Source: Roseomonas elaeocarpi (lineage in GTDB: Bacteria; Pseudomonadota; Alphaproteobacteria; Acetobacterales; Acetobacteraceae). Taken from it: DNA of 64,000 bases. This document shows positions 1 to 9,276 of the stretch, piece by piece (positions within the stretch are counted from its first letter, which is position 1; every line of letters starts with the position of its first letter). The notes beneath the pieces were generated by a model. It was not told the origin of the DNA. It saw only the letters and a program-made list of their open reading frames with translations, and did no database searches. A program made the translations under genes and the position numbers. Location: the NCBI RefSeq assembly GCF_042433915.1, contig NZ_JBHLUN010000003.1:62001-126000 (forward strand), in the 5' to 3' direction.

Positions 1-34
1 GGTTGTGCAGCAGCTGGAAAGCGGGGGCCGTCAT
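1..34 (-). CDS. Possible 5' end of a divergent gene leaving the left edge
   Basis: Reading leftward from an ATG at position 34, eleven codons (M T A P A F Q L L H N) are open to the window edge, and ten of them end in G or C. This is the codon pattern of the real genes here. The frame would diverge from the dehydrogenase gene that starts at 167, as a regulator often does. No clear ribosome binding site precedes it, and eleven codons are too few to identify a family. It may be chance. Confidence 0.25.
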   Translation of the reverse strand, partial: MTAPAFQLLHN

Positions 35-166
35 CAGCCGTAGCCTAGGCGCTTTCGCCGCGGCCGGGGATGTGCGGGAAGGCTCGGCAGACACCCGCGC
101 GCACCGGGCGCTTCCCCTTTCGTGGCCGCGCGGGCAGGCTGCCGCCCAAAGCAGGAGGAAACGCGG

Positions 167-1156
167 ATGCAGGTCACGATCACCGGGGGCGGCGGCTTCC
201 TGGGCGGCAAGCTGGCGCGCCGACTGGCGGAAAGCGGGACGGTCGGCGGCCGTGCCATCACCGGCCTCACGCTGCTCGACCTGCATCAGCCGCCGGTGCC
301 GGATGCATCCTTCCCGGTCCGCGCCATGGCCGGCGATATTTCCGAGCCCGCGGTGATGCGCGCGGCGTTGCCGGCGGACACGGGCGTGGTGTTCCACCTC
401 GCGGCCGTGGTCTCGGCGGCAGCGGAGGCGGATTACGATCTGGGGATGCGCGTGAACCTCGACGGCACCCGGGCCGTGGTGGAGGCCTGCCGGGCGCTGT
501 CCGCGCCGCCGCGCGTGGTGTTCACCTCCTCGGTGGCCTCGTTCTCGGGCGGGCAGGACGCCGTGGTGCCGGCGGAGGGGCGGCAGGTGCCGGCCAATTC
601 CTACGGCGCGCAGAAGGCAATGGGCGAGCTGCTCCTGGCCGATGCCAGCCGTCGCGGCTTCCTCGACGCCGTGTCCTTGCGGATGCCAACGGTGGTGGTA
701 CGCCCGGGACGGCCCAACAAGGCGGCCTCCTCCTTCGTGTCGGGCATCCTGCGCGAACCAATGCTCGGCCTGCCCAGCAGCCTGCCGGTGGCGGAGGAAT
801 TCGCGTTGTGGATCTGCTCGCCCCGCCGGGCGGTGGACTGGCTGCTCCACGCCGCCTCGCTCGACACCGCGCCGCTCGGGCTCGACCGCGCCGTGAACCC
901 GCCCGGCCTGCGCGCCACGGTGGCGGAGATGCTGCGGGCGCTGGAGTTGGTGGGCGGTCCCGAGGCCAGGGCCCTGGTGCGGCCGCAGCCGGACCCGACC
1001 GTGGAGCGGATCGTGTCGGGATGGCCGGCCGCCTTCGACCCGGAACCGGCACTGCGGTTGGGCTTCGCGCCCGAGGGCGGGATGGAAGCCATCCTGCGCG
1101 CCTTCGTCGCCGAGGATCTGGAGCCGACGCGGGCCATGCTGCGGGGCGGCACCTGA
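167..1156 (+). CDS. NAD-dependent sugar-acid dehydrogenase, DenD (D-erythronate dehydrogenase)-like, extended SDR
   Basis: Extended short-chain dehydrogenase of 329 residues, cytoplasmic. The N-terminus carries the Rossmann motif TGGGGFLG (residues 6-13), there are Ser residues at 121-122, and the active-site pair is Tyr146/Lys150 (YGAQK). The overall sequence resembles the D-erythronate dehydrogenase branch, which oxidises four-carbon sugar acids at C2 with NAD. I chose the ATG at 167 because GGAGG lies seven bases upstream; an in-frame ATG at 122 has no such site. A KDPG-type aldolase and a KDG-type kinase follow on the same strand with gaps of about 180-190 bp, which supports sugar-acid catabolism. 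The usual DenD partners (OtnI, OtnK and OtnC types) are not adjacent, so the exact substrate is uncertain. Confidence 0.75.
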   Translation: MQVTITGGGGFLGGKLARRLAESGTVGGRAITGLTLLDLHQPPVPDASFPVRAMAGDISEPAVMRAALPADTGVVFHLAAVVSAAAEADYDLGMRVNLDGTRAVVEACRALSAPPRVVFTSSVASFSGGQDAVVPAEGRQVPANSYGAQKAMGELLLADASRRGFLDAVSLRMPTVVVRPGRPNKAASSFVSGILREPMLGLPSSLPVAEEFALWICSPRRAVDWLLHAASLDTAPLGLDRAVNPPGLRATVAEMLRALELVGGPEARALVRPQPDPTVERIVSGWPAAFDPEPALRLGFAPEGGMEAILRAFVAEDLEPTRAMLRGGT

Positions 1157-1346
1157 CGGGACGCGGCGGCCTCCGCCCGGCTGCTGCCCCCCCCCCCACG
1201 ATCCAGGCGGTGCCGGGGATGGACGGAATGGAACGGAAGGGTCAAGACGTGCGACGTTGCGCCCCGGGTCCGGAACGCTGCCCCAACGTTGCCGCCAACA
1301 CCGGCCGGCCGATGGCGCGGCCGGCCCTCGCAGGAGATGAGGTTCG

Positions 1347-1973
1347 ATGCACAGCCTGATTCCCACGCTCCGCCAGGCGCGGGTCGTCCCGGTGATCCGC
1401 ACCCAGGCGACCAGCACCGCCGAGACCGCCGTGCGCTGGCTGCGTGAGGCGGGCCTGCGGATCTTCGAGATCACCATGACGGTGCCCGACGCCCCGGCCC
1501 TGATCCGCGACCTCGCTTCCGACCCGGAGTTGGTGGTGGGCGCCGGCACGGTGCGCGACGTGGCCTCCGCCGAGGCCTGCCTCGCCGCCGGCGCGGGGTT
1601 CCTGGTCACGCCCTGGGTCGATCCCGAGGTGGCGCGGGTGGCCAAGGCGGCCGGGGCCGCGATGATGCCGGGCGCCATGACGCCGACCGAGGTGCGCGCG
1701 GCCATTGCGGCCGGTGCCGACGTGGTGAAGATCTTCCCGGCCAGTTCCGCCGGCGGCCCGGCCCACCTGCGCTCGCTGGGCGCCGTGTTCCCGGGGGTGG
1801 CCTTCTGCCCCACCGGCGGCGTCGACGCGCGCAACGCCCCCGACTACCTGGCGGCCGGTGCCGCCTTCGTGGGCATCGGCGGCAAGCTGGTGGACGAGGC
1901 GGCGATCCTGGCCGGTGACCGGGCCTCGGTGCAGCGCGCCGCCGAGGACGCGCTCGGCCTGATGCGCGCCTGA
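1347..1973 (+). CDS. KDPG/KHG-type class I aldolase (2-keto-3-deoxy-acid aldolase)
   Basis: Class I pyruvate-forming aldolase of 208 residues, the normal size for the Eda/DgoA family, which splits 2-keto-3-deoxy-6-phospho sugar acids into pyruvate and an aldehyde phosphate. The Schiff-base lysine is Lys128 in DVVKIFPAS. The general-base glutamate is Glu41 in FEITMT, and the GAGT loop (Thr68) and TPW turn (Pro89) are present. At the position of E. coli Eda Arg49 this protein has Thr45, so its substrate may not be KDPG itself. An AGGAG site precedes the ATG. It lies between the DenD-like gene and the kinase, and is probably part of the same sugar-acid route. Confidence 0.85.
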   Translation: MHSLIPTLRQARVVPVIRTQATSTAETAVRWLREAGLRIFEITMTVPDAPALIRDLASDPELVVGAGTVRDVASAEACLAAGAGFLVTPWVDPEVARVAKAAGAAMMPGAMTPTEVRAAIAAGADVVKIFPASSAGGPAHLRSLGAVFPGVAFCPTGGVDARNAPDYLAAGAAFVGIGGKLVDEAAILAGDRASVQRAAEDALGLMRA

Positions 1974-2151
1974 GCGGGAACGGCGTTATGCCGCATCCCG
2001 CGATCGTGGGGGGCCGCGACACCGCTGCTCCTACGGCCGAGGCGCCGGGAACGGTCGGCACCCGCCGCGTCGCCCCGCGCGCCCTTTTTACCCTTCACCT
2101 CGTCCGCGGCGCCGCTGCCGGCGGACGCAACGTCCCTGGAAAGTTCTGAGA

Positions 2152-3087
2152 ATGGCCGCGCCTGACATCCTCTGCATGGGCGAGCCGATGCTGGAGTTCA
2201 ACCAGCGGGCCCCCGATGCCGAGGGCCGCACCCTCTACCTCCAGGGCCATGGCGGCGACACCAGCAACGCCGCCATCGCGGCTGCCCGCAGCGGTGCCAG
2301 CGCCGGCTACATCACGGCGGTGGGCAAGGATGCCCCTGGCGAGGCCTTCCTGAAGCTGTGGCAGGACGAAGGGGTGGACACCGCCACCGTGCGCGTGAAC
2401 CCCGAGGCACCGACCGGCATCTACTTCGTCACCCATGACGATCGCGGGCACCACTTCACCTTTTACCGGACCGGCAGCGCCGCCGCCCGCTACGCGCCCG
2501 CCGACCTGCCGGTCGAGGCGCTGCGCGCAACGAAGCTGTTGCACGTGTCGGGCATCAGCCAGGCGATCTCCCCCAGCGCCGCGGACGCCGTGTTCGCGGC
2601 GATCGCCACGGTACGCGAAGCGGGCGGCAAGGTGTCCTACGACACCAACCTGCGCCTGCCGCTGTGGCCCGCCGCGCGGGCGGCCGCGGTAATGCACGCG
2701 GCCATCGCGATGGCGGACATCGTGTTCCCCTCGCTCGACGATGCGGAGGTCCTGACCGGGCTGAGCGAGCCCGAGGAGATCGCGAGTTTCTACCTGGAAC
2801 TGTGTCCGGTCGTGCTGCTCAAGCTCGGCAAGCAGGGTGTGATGGTCTGCACGCGCGAACGGCGGGAGCGTCTGGCGGGCCACACGGTCAAGGCGGTGGA
2901 CGCGACAGGCGCGGGCGACACCTTCGCGGGCTCCTTCCTCGCGCGCTTCGTGGCGGGCGACGATCCCTTTAAGGCGGCGCGCTGGGCCAACGCGGCGGCG
3001 GCGCTGTCCACCACCGGCTACGGCGCCGTGGCGCCGATCCCGCGCGCGGAGGCGATCCGGGCGCTGCTGAGCACCGGCAAGGCGTGA
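2152..3087 (+). CDS. PfkB-family sugar kinase, 2-keto-3-deoxygluconate kinase type
   Basis: Ribokinase/PfkB-fold kinase of 311 residues. It shows the N-terminal family signature GGDTSNAA (residues about 36-43) and the C-terminal DATGAGDTFAGSF signature with the catalytic base Asp256. The family phosphorylates sugars or sugar acids with ATP; the opening GEPMLEF and overall resemblance point to 2-keto-3-deoxygluconate kinases (KdgK). With the aldolase upstream this would make an Entner-Doudoroff-like pair: phosphorylate a 2-keto-3-deoxy acid, then cleave it. GGAAAG upstream is a fair ribosome binding site. The gene faces the aminotransferase gene convergently. Confidence 0.85.
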   Translation: MAAPDILCMGEPMLEFNQRAPDAEGRTLYLQGHGGDTSNAAIAAARSGASAGYITAVGKDAPGEAFLKLWQDEGVDTATVRVNPEAPTGIYFVTHDDRGHHFTFYRTGSAAARYAPADLPVEALRATKLLHVSGISQAISPSAADAVFAAIATVREAGGKVSYDTNLRLPLWPAARAAAVMHAAIAMADIVFPSLDDAEVLTGLSEPEEIASFYLELCPVVLLKLGKQGVMVCTRERRERLAGHTVKAVDATGAGDTFAGSFLARFVAGDDPFKAARWANAAAALSTTGYGAVAPIPRAEAIRALLSTGKA

Positions 3088-3209
3088 TCGCCGCGAGCCG
3101 CGCGAGCGGGCGCGGTGCGGCACCGGCAGTCGCGCCTGACGCCTTGAAGGGCGCGTCGCCCGGATCGTAGCGGTCGCTTCGGGGTGGCCCCTCGCGTGTT
3201 GACTCCGCC

Positions 3210-4469
3210 TCACCCGCCGTTCAGGGCTTGGCGCAGCACGTCACGGAAGCGGTCGGGGTCGCCTTCGCGGCACCAGACGTGCGGGCTGACCCGCAGCACG
3301 CCGAGGCGGTCGCTGCAATGTACGCCACCGGCCGCGAGGAGGGCGAGGAGGTCCGGCGGCATCCCGCCGGGGATGCGCACGCCCAGGATGTGCGGCGCCC
3401 GCAGGTGGGGCGGCAGGACCTCCAGGCCTAGCGCCACTGCGTCCCGCGCCAGCTGGTCGGTGAAGCGGCGGAGATGCGCGGCCACGGCCTCCACGCCCCA
3501 GCCCAGCACCAACTCCATTCCGGCCGAGGCCATGGGCAAGAGGATCGGGTCGTTACGCTCGCCCTTGTCGTAGCGGCGGGCACCGGGGGCCGGGACGCCA
3601 CTGGGGCGGTTGTTGTTGTTCTCGTCGATCGGCAGCCCGTTCTGCCGGTGCGGGGCGGCGTACAGGAAACCCAGCCCGAAGGGGCCGAGGAGCCACTTAT
3701 AGGCGGGAAAGGCCAGGAAGTCCGGCTGCAGCGCCGCGACGTCGGTGGGGATCACGCCGACCGCCTGGGTGGCATCCACCACGACGGCGGCCCCCTGGGC
3801 GCGAAGGAGCGGCACCAGGGCGTCGAGCCTTACCAGGGCACCGTCGCTCCAGTGCAAGGGCGTGAGCGCCGCCAGGGTGACGGGCGGGGCACCGGGGCGG
3901 GTGATGGCCGCACGCAGGGCCGCGGTCCAGTCGCCCTCGGCGGGACGTTCCACGATCTCGGGCAACACGCCGCATTCCGCCGCGAGGCGGTCCCAGATCA
4001 GCGACTGCGACGGGAACTCCGCCGCCATCCGCAGGAGACGGTGGCCGGGCGTCAGGGTGAGATTGCGGGCAGCGGTGGCGATGCACTGGCTGACCGAGCC
4101 CAGGATGGCGACGTCGTCCGGGCTGGCGTTGATGAGGCGGGCGGCCAGGGTGCGGGCCCGTTCCGCCACCGCGTCGCTCCGTGCCGCCGGATAGGCCCAG
4201 GGCTGGCTCTTGCTCAGGATGCCGTGCTCGCCCGCTGCCCGGACGCTGTGCGGCAGCGGCGAATAGGCGGCGCCGTCGAGGTAGCTCACGCTCTCGGGGA
4301 TCTCGAACAGGGCGTGGTGGAACAGGCCGCCCGAAGGTCCCGTGACAGGTCGGGGCACGTCGGATCGCTGCCCCGCGGGCGCCGCCGCAACGTCGGGCGC
4401 CGGCATGTTGTGCGCCGAGCAGCTCCCGGCGGCGGTGTCGTGGGAAGGGGCAGGCAGGCTGCTCGACAT
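3210..4469 (-). CDS. Class V (NifS-fold) PLP-dependent aminotransferase-like enzyme
   Basis: PLP-dependent fold-type I enzyme, about 419 residues from the ATG at 4469. The PLP-pairing aspartate lies in VVVDATQAVG (Asp232) and the Schiff-base lysine in PAYKWLLGP (Lys258). These are typical of cysteine-desulfurase/kynureninase-like class V enzymes of unknown substrate. The first 45 or so residues are poorly conserved and proline/alanine-rich, so the true start may be further in, for example the ATG at 4406. No strong ribosome binding site settles this. An odd run of four asparagines (DENNNNRP) follows the PLP-binding domain. No pathway partner is adjacent. Confidence 0.75.
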   Translation of the reverse strand: MSSSLPAPSHDTAAGSCSAHNMPAPDVAAAPAGQRSDVPRPVTGPSGGLFHHALFEIPESVSYLDGAAYSPLPHSVRAAGEHGILSKSQPWAYPAARSDAVAERARTLAARLINASPDDVAILGSVSQCIATAARNLTLTPGHRLLRMAAEFPSQSLIWDRLAAECGVLPEIVERPAEGDWTAALRAAITRPGAPPVTLAALTPLHWSDGALVRLDALVPLLRAQGAAVVVDATQAVGVIPTDVAALQPDFLAFPAYKWLLGPFGLGFLYAAPHRQNGLPIDENNNNRPSGVPAPGARRYDKGERNDPILLPMASAGMELVLGWGVEAVAAHLRRFTDQLARDAVALGLEVLPPHLRAPHILGVRIPGGMPPDLLALLAAGGVHCSDRLGVLRVSPHVWCREGDPDRFRDVLRQALNGG

Positions 4470-4786
4470 GGGCTGCTGGGGACTCCGCTCTCGCGTGGGA
4501 TGTGGCGAGTGTTGCGCTCCCCTGCCGATCCAGCCAGGGCCCGCCGGCCCGAAATCGCGCGAAGCACCCGCGAACGGAGCGGCAGCGAAACCATTGCGTG
4601 AGCCGTGGTTGATCCAGCGTGACGGCGATCGCATCTCGCGATCGTGCCCGTCCTGCCGCCGCGGGCCGGCACGGCGTTGTTGCTTTCGCGCCGGCCGACC
4701 CGTCATGCTGCGTTGCAAAAGGACAAGAGCTGCTGGGGGATTGCCCCGATCCTCCAGGCAGCCGGAGCTCCGGAGTTGAACGCGCC
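4470..4786. other. Divergent intergenic region with a perfect inverted repeat
   Basis: This is 317 bp between the leftward aminotransferase and the rightward DUF983 gene. No credible gene is visible. The clearest structure is an inverted repeat, CGATCGC-ATCTC-GCGATCG at 4626-4644, with seven-base arms and a five-base spacer. It could be a regulator site for one or both genes. A second, looser G+C-rich inverted repeat (GGCCGGC and GCCGGCC arms) lies about 20 bp further right. I see no convincing -35/-10 pair. Confidence 0.4.
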
Positions 4787-5407
4787 ATGGACCAACAAGC
4801 CCCCTCGCCCGCTGGACCGCCCCCACGGCCCTTCGCTGCGGATGCGGCGCCACGCGATGCCGCCGTGACGGGCGCGGGGCGCGCGGAGGCCGGGGTGCTC
4901 GCCGCCACGCGGCCGCCGCTGCCGACCCTCCCTGTGGCGCTGTGGCGCGGGGCGCGCAACCGCTGCCCGGTCTGCGAGGGTGGGCCTGTCTTCGCGGGCT
5001 TCCTCAAGGTGGTGCCGCAATGCCAGTCCTGCGGCACGCCGCTGGGCGAGCTGCGGGCCGACGACGCGCCGCCCTACTTCACAATTTTCATCGTGGGGCA
5101 CCTGCTGCTGCCACCGGTATTCTGGGTGGAAAAGGCGTACCAGCCGCCGATGTGGGTCCACATGGTGGTGTGGCTGCCGCTCTTCGCGGCCGTGTGCACG
5201 CTGATGCTGCGGCCCATCAAGGGCGCCACGGTGGGGCTGATGCTCAAGCTGGGCTTCGGCGGCGCCGAGGCCATCCCGCTGCGCAACCAGGGGCACGTGG
5301 TGACGGCGAAGCCCGAAGCTGCGGCGGCGGTGCAGCAGCGGGCCGAGGAGAAGACCGTCGCTCCACCTCGTGACGAGCCGGTGCGAGAAGCGGTGCCGCA
5401 TGTCTGA
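4787..5407 (+). CDS. DUF983 family membrane protein
   Basis: Small inner-membrane protein, 206 residues from the ATG at 4787. After a disordered proline/alanine-rich leader of about 55 residues comes the DUF983 core: two CxxC pairs (RCPVC and CQSC, a zinc-ribbon-like knuckle) and then two hydrophobic segments around FTIFIVGHLLLPPVFW and the following MVVWLPLFAAV. The function of the family is unknown; it is common in alphaproteobacteria. The gene overlaps the UPF0262 gene by 8 bp, so the two are probably translated together. A longer upstream frame exists but has no start signal as good as CGGAG before 4787. Confidence 0.8.
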   Translation: MDQQAPSPAGPPPRPFAADAAPRDAAVTGAGRAEAGVLAATRPPLPTLPVALWRGARNRCPVCEGGPVFAGFLKVVPQCQSCGTPLGELRADDAPPYFTIFIVGHLLLPPVFWVEKAYQPPMWVHMVVWLPLFAAVCTLMLRPIKGATVGLMLKLGFGGAEAIPLRNQGHVVTAKPEAAAAVQQRAEEKTVAPPRDEPVREAVPHV

Positions 5408-5885
5408 GGAAGCGGCTACCACGCAGCACCTGCTGGCGATTACGCTGCCCGAAGGGGTCGTGCCGCACAGCCCCTATGCCCAGGCGGACCGGGAACAGGC
5501 GGTGGCGGACCTGCTGTCGGGCAACCGCTTCGACCCAGCGGGACTGCCGGCGGGCCCTTACCGGCTGCACCTCGACCTCCGGGAAGGCCGGCTCTGGCTG
5601 GACATCCGCGACGCGGCCGACCGGCCGCTGCACGGGCTGGCGCTGTCGCTGAGCCCTTTCCGGCGGTTGGTGAAGGATTACCGCATGGTGGTGGAAGCGC
5701 ACGAGGCAGCGGTCACGGCCGACAGCCACGACAGCCGGGTGCAGACCCTCGACATGGGCCGGCGGGGCCTGCACGACGAAGGGGCGGCGCTGCTGCGGGA
5801 GCGGCTGGACGGCAAGGTCGCCACCGACGAGCAGACCGCGCGGCGGCTCTTCACCCTGATCTGCGCCCTGCACAGCCGGGTATAA
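5400..5885 (+). CDS. UPF0262 family protein
   Basis: Soluble protein of 161 residues matching the alphaproteobacterial UPF0262 family, whose function is unknown. The recognisable parts are the start of the fold (LLAITLPEGVV), a central strand region (YRLHLDLREGRLWLDIRD) and a helical second half ending in QTARRLFTLICALHSRV. The ATG at 5400 overlaps the end of the DUF983 gene by 8 bp, which implies translational coupling. mtnA begins 48 bp further on, so the three genes may form one transcript. There is no signal peptide or membrane segment. Confidence 0.85.
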   Translation: MSEEAATTQHLLAITLPEGVVPHSPYAQADREQAVADLLSGNRFDPAGLPAGPYRLHLDLREGRLWLDIRDAADRPLHGLALSLSPFRRLVKDYRMVVEAHEAAVTADSHDSRVQTLDMGRRGLHDEGAALLRERLDGKVATDEQTARRLFTLICALHSRV

Positions 5886-5933
5886 CCGATATTTCATGCC
5901 TCCCGCCGGCGTGACAGGCCATATGGCGCCCCC

Positions 5934-7043
<1,110 letters not shown>

Positions 7044-7052
7044 GCGACTCGC

Positions 7053-7089
7053 CCGCGCGGCGGGGGCGTTCCTCCCCGGCGCCGCGCGG
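7053..7089 (+). terminator. Hairpin after mtnA
   Basis: Arms CCGCGCGGCG (7053-7062) and CGCCGCGCGG (7080-7089) pair perfectly over ten bases. The 17-base loop can itself fold as GGGG/CCCC. It starts 10 bp after the mtnA stop and lacks a T-run, so it would act with Rho or as an mRNA 3' end stabiliser. Confidence 0.55.
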
Positions 7090-7279
7090 TGACGCCGGGC
7101 GGCCGGGTCAGGGTGCGCCGAGGCTGCCGCGAGATCGGGCGAGCAGGGCTTGCGAGGCAGGCATGTTGTAGGCGACCGGAGCAGTGCGCCCGGACCGGCG
7201 GGCTGCTTCGCACCCACCCACGGCTTGTTGCCTGGCACCGCCCCGCACATCGTTCGCCGATTGAATCGGGGAACGCCTC

Positions 7280-8566
7280 ATGAGCCTTACACGGAAGCCC
7301 GCCAGCCGCACGCGCACGGCGGTTGCCGCCAATCTTGGCGCCGTCCTGGAATGGTTCGACCTTGTCCTCTACGCGCTGTTCGCCGTGGTGCTGGGCCGCA
7401 CCTTCTTTCCCACCACCGACCCGAACGTGTCGCTGCTGCTCTCGCTGGGGGCCTTCGCCATTTCCTGGCTGGTGCGGCCGCTCGGCGCGGTGGTGATCGG
7501 CGCTTATTCGGACCGCGTGGGGCGTAAGCCGGGGCTGACGCTTTCGGCCGGGCTGATGATGCTGGGCACGGCGATGATCGCCTTCATGCCTGGCTACGAC
7601 ACGATCGGGCTGGCGGCGCCGGTGCTGGTGATGGTGGCGCGCATGGTCCAGGGCTTCTCCGCCGGCGGCGAGTTCGGCAGCGCCACCGCCCTGCTCGCCG
7701 AGCAGGATCCGAACCGGCGCGGCTTCTATGCCAGCCTGCAATGGGCGGCCTCGGGCCTGTCGGTGCTGCTGGCCTCGCTGGCTGCTTACGCCGTCAACAC
7801 GACCTTGACGCCCGATCAGGTCGCGAGCTGGGGCTGGCGCGTGCCCTTCATGTTCGGCCTGCTGATCGGCCCGGTGGCGCTGTATATCCGCAGCCAGCTG
7901 GACGAGCCCGAGGAGTTCCTCCGTGCTGAGAAGGCCGAGCGGCCGATGGCCGAACTCCTGCACATGGACAAGACGCGCGTGCTGCTGGGTGCCGGGATCG
8001 TCGCGGCGGGGGCCTGCGGCTCCTTCCTCAACACCTACATGCCGACCTTCGCCTTCACCAAGCTCGGCCTGCCGCAGTCGCAGGCGCTGCTGGGCACCAT
8101 CGCCGCGGGGCTGGTCAACACGCTGCTGCCGCCGGTCTTCGGCGCGCTGTCCGACCGCGCCGGGCGCGCCAAGGTGATGGCGGTGACGGGCGTGCTGGGA
8201 CTGCTGATGATCTACCCTCTGTTTCGCTGGCTGATCGCTTCGCCTTCGACCGTGACGCTGGTGACGATCCAGGCGCTGATCGCACTGGTGTTCTACTGCG
8301 GCTACTACGCCACCGTGCCGGCGGCGCTGGCGGACCTGTTTCCGGTGCGGCGGCGCACCTCGGGCGTGTCGATCGCCTATGTTCTGGCCCAGACGCTGTT
8401 CGGCGGCGTGACGCCGCTGGTGGTGGGATGGATCGTGGCGACCACCGGCGACCCCACCAGCCCGGGCCTCTACCTGGGCGCCGTGATGCTGCTGAGCCTG
8501 GTCTGCCTGGCCGCGAGCGCGCGCCTCTTGAGCGGGCCGGCCATCCTGCACGACGCGCGGGCTTAA
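7280..8566 (+). CDS. MFS transporter, metabolite:H+ symporter (MHS) family
   Basis: Major facilitator with about twelve membrane helices in 428 residues, inner membrane. The N-terminus NLGAVLEWFDLVLYALFAVVL and the loop 2-3 motif SDRVGRKPGL are typical of the MHS branch (citrate, alpha-ketoglutarate, proline/betaine and shikimate symporters). Helix 4-5 has the RMVQGFSAGGEFGSA signature of this branch. Substrate cannot be read from sequence; a carboxylate or zwitterion is likely. It stands alone between a 236-bp upstream gap and a convergent Lrp-type regulator. Confidence 0.85.
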   Translation: MSLTRKPASRTRTAVAANLGAVLEWFDLVLYALFAVVLGRTFFPTTDPNVSLLLSLGAFAISWLVRPLGAVVIGAYSDRVGRKPGLTLSAGLMMLGTAMIAFMPGYDTIGLAAPVLVMVARMVQGFSAGGEFGSATALLAEQDPNRRGFYASLQWAASGLSVLLASLAAYAVNTTLTPDQVASWGWRVPFMFGLLIGPVALYIRSQLDEPEEFLRAEKAERPMAELLHMDKTRVLLGAGIVAAGACGSFLNTYMPTFAFTKLGLPQSQALLGTIAAGLVNTLLPPVFGALSDRAGRAKVMAVTGVLGLLMIYPLFRWLIASPSTVTLVTIQALIALVFYCGYYATVPAALADLFPVRRRTSGVSIAYVLAQTLFGGVTPLVVGWIVATTGDPTSPGLYLGAVMLLSLVCLAASARLLSGPAILHDARA

Positions 8567-8569
8567 CGG

Positions 8570-8627
8570 GTCGGGCACGGGGGTGCGGGCGGATGGGCCT
8601 CGCTTTCCGCCCCGGCGCCTGCCCGAC
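8570..8627. terminator. Nested hairpin between convergent MHS transporter and Lrp-type regulator genes
   Basis: Outer arms GTCGGGCA (8570-8577) and TGCCCGAC (8620-8627) enclose inner arms GGGCGGA (8587-8593) and TCCGCCC (8606-8612). It lies within 50 bp of both stop codons, so it could end transcription from either side. There is no T-run on either strand. Confidence 0.55.
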
Positions 8628-8677
8628 GTGGTGGCCGGAACGACGCGGCGGTCGGCCGCGGCTGGGAAACGACCGCC

Positions 8678-9139
8678 TCAGAGCGGAAGTGGCGCTTCCG
8701 TCTTGACCTCCTCCATCACGGCGTAGGTCCGGGTTTCCCGCACGCCCGGCAGCGCCAGCAGGACCTTGCCCAGGAAGTCTCGATAGGCGGCCATGTCGCG
8801 CACCCGCGCCTTCACCAGATAGTCGAAGCCGCCCGCCACCATGTGGCATTCCAGCACTTCCGGCGCCCGACCCACGGCCTCGGCGAAGCGGCCGAAATTC
8901 TCGGGCGTCGTCTTGTCCAGCAACACCTCCACGAAGACCAGCAGCCCGAAGCCCAGCCGGTGCGGGTCGAGCCGCGCCGCGAAGCCGGTGATGAGGCGGT
9001 CCTTCAGGAGACGGCGCAGCCGTTCGCTGGTGGCCGCCGGCGACAGGCCGATCCGGTCGGCGAGTTCGAGGTTGCTGATCCGCCCTTCGCGCTGAAGCAC
9101 CGCCAGGATCATACGGTCGGTCCGGTCGATCTCCGCCAT
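8678..9139 (-). CDS. Lrp/AsnC-family regulator, probable proline-responsive activator of putA
   Basis: DNA-binding regulator of 153 residues, the standard Lrp/AsnC length. The N-terminal winged helix-turn-helix spans about residues 4-60 (IDRTDRMILAVLQREGRISN, then LADRIGLSPAATSERLRRL), and the C-terminal RAM ligand-binding domain follows (LLVFVEVLLDK to VMEEVK). I took ATG 9139 because the fold begins right there; an upstream frame adds 18 unlikely residues. It is divergent from putA with 137 bp between starts. That is the classical arrangement of PutR/BkdR-type Lrp regulators, which activate proline dehydrogenase when proline is present, so this role is inferred from context. Confidence 0.88.
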   Translation of the reverse strand: MAEIDRTDRMILAVLQREGRISNLELADRIGLSPAATSERLRRLLKDRLITGFAARLDPHRLGFGLLVFVEVLLDKTTPENFGRFAEAVGRAPEVLECHMVAGGFDYLVKARVRDMAAYRDFLGKVLLALPGVRETRTYAVMEEVKTEAPLPL

Positions 9140-9276
9140 TCTGCTTACGAACTCCGCTTCTGGCCGTGAAAGCTTCGGCGATGGCTCAAACACGCCGCTT
9201 CTTCTTCGGCACGCCTGGTCATACCTTCGGAAGGGGCTCGCTGCGAACCCTCTTCCGCCCCGGAGCCACGCGATCC

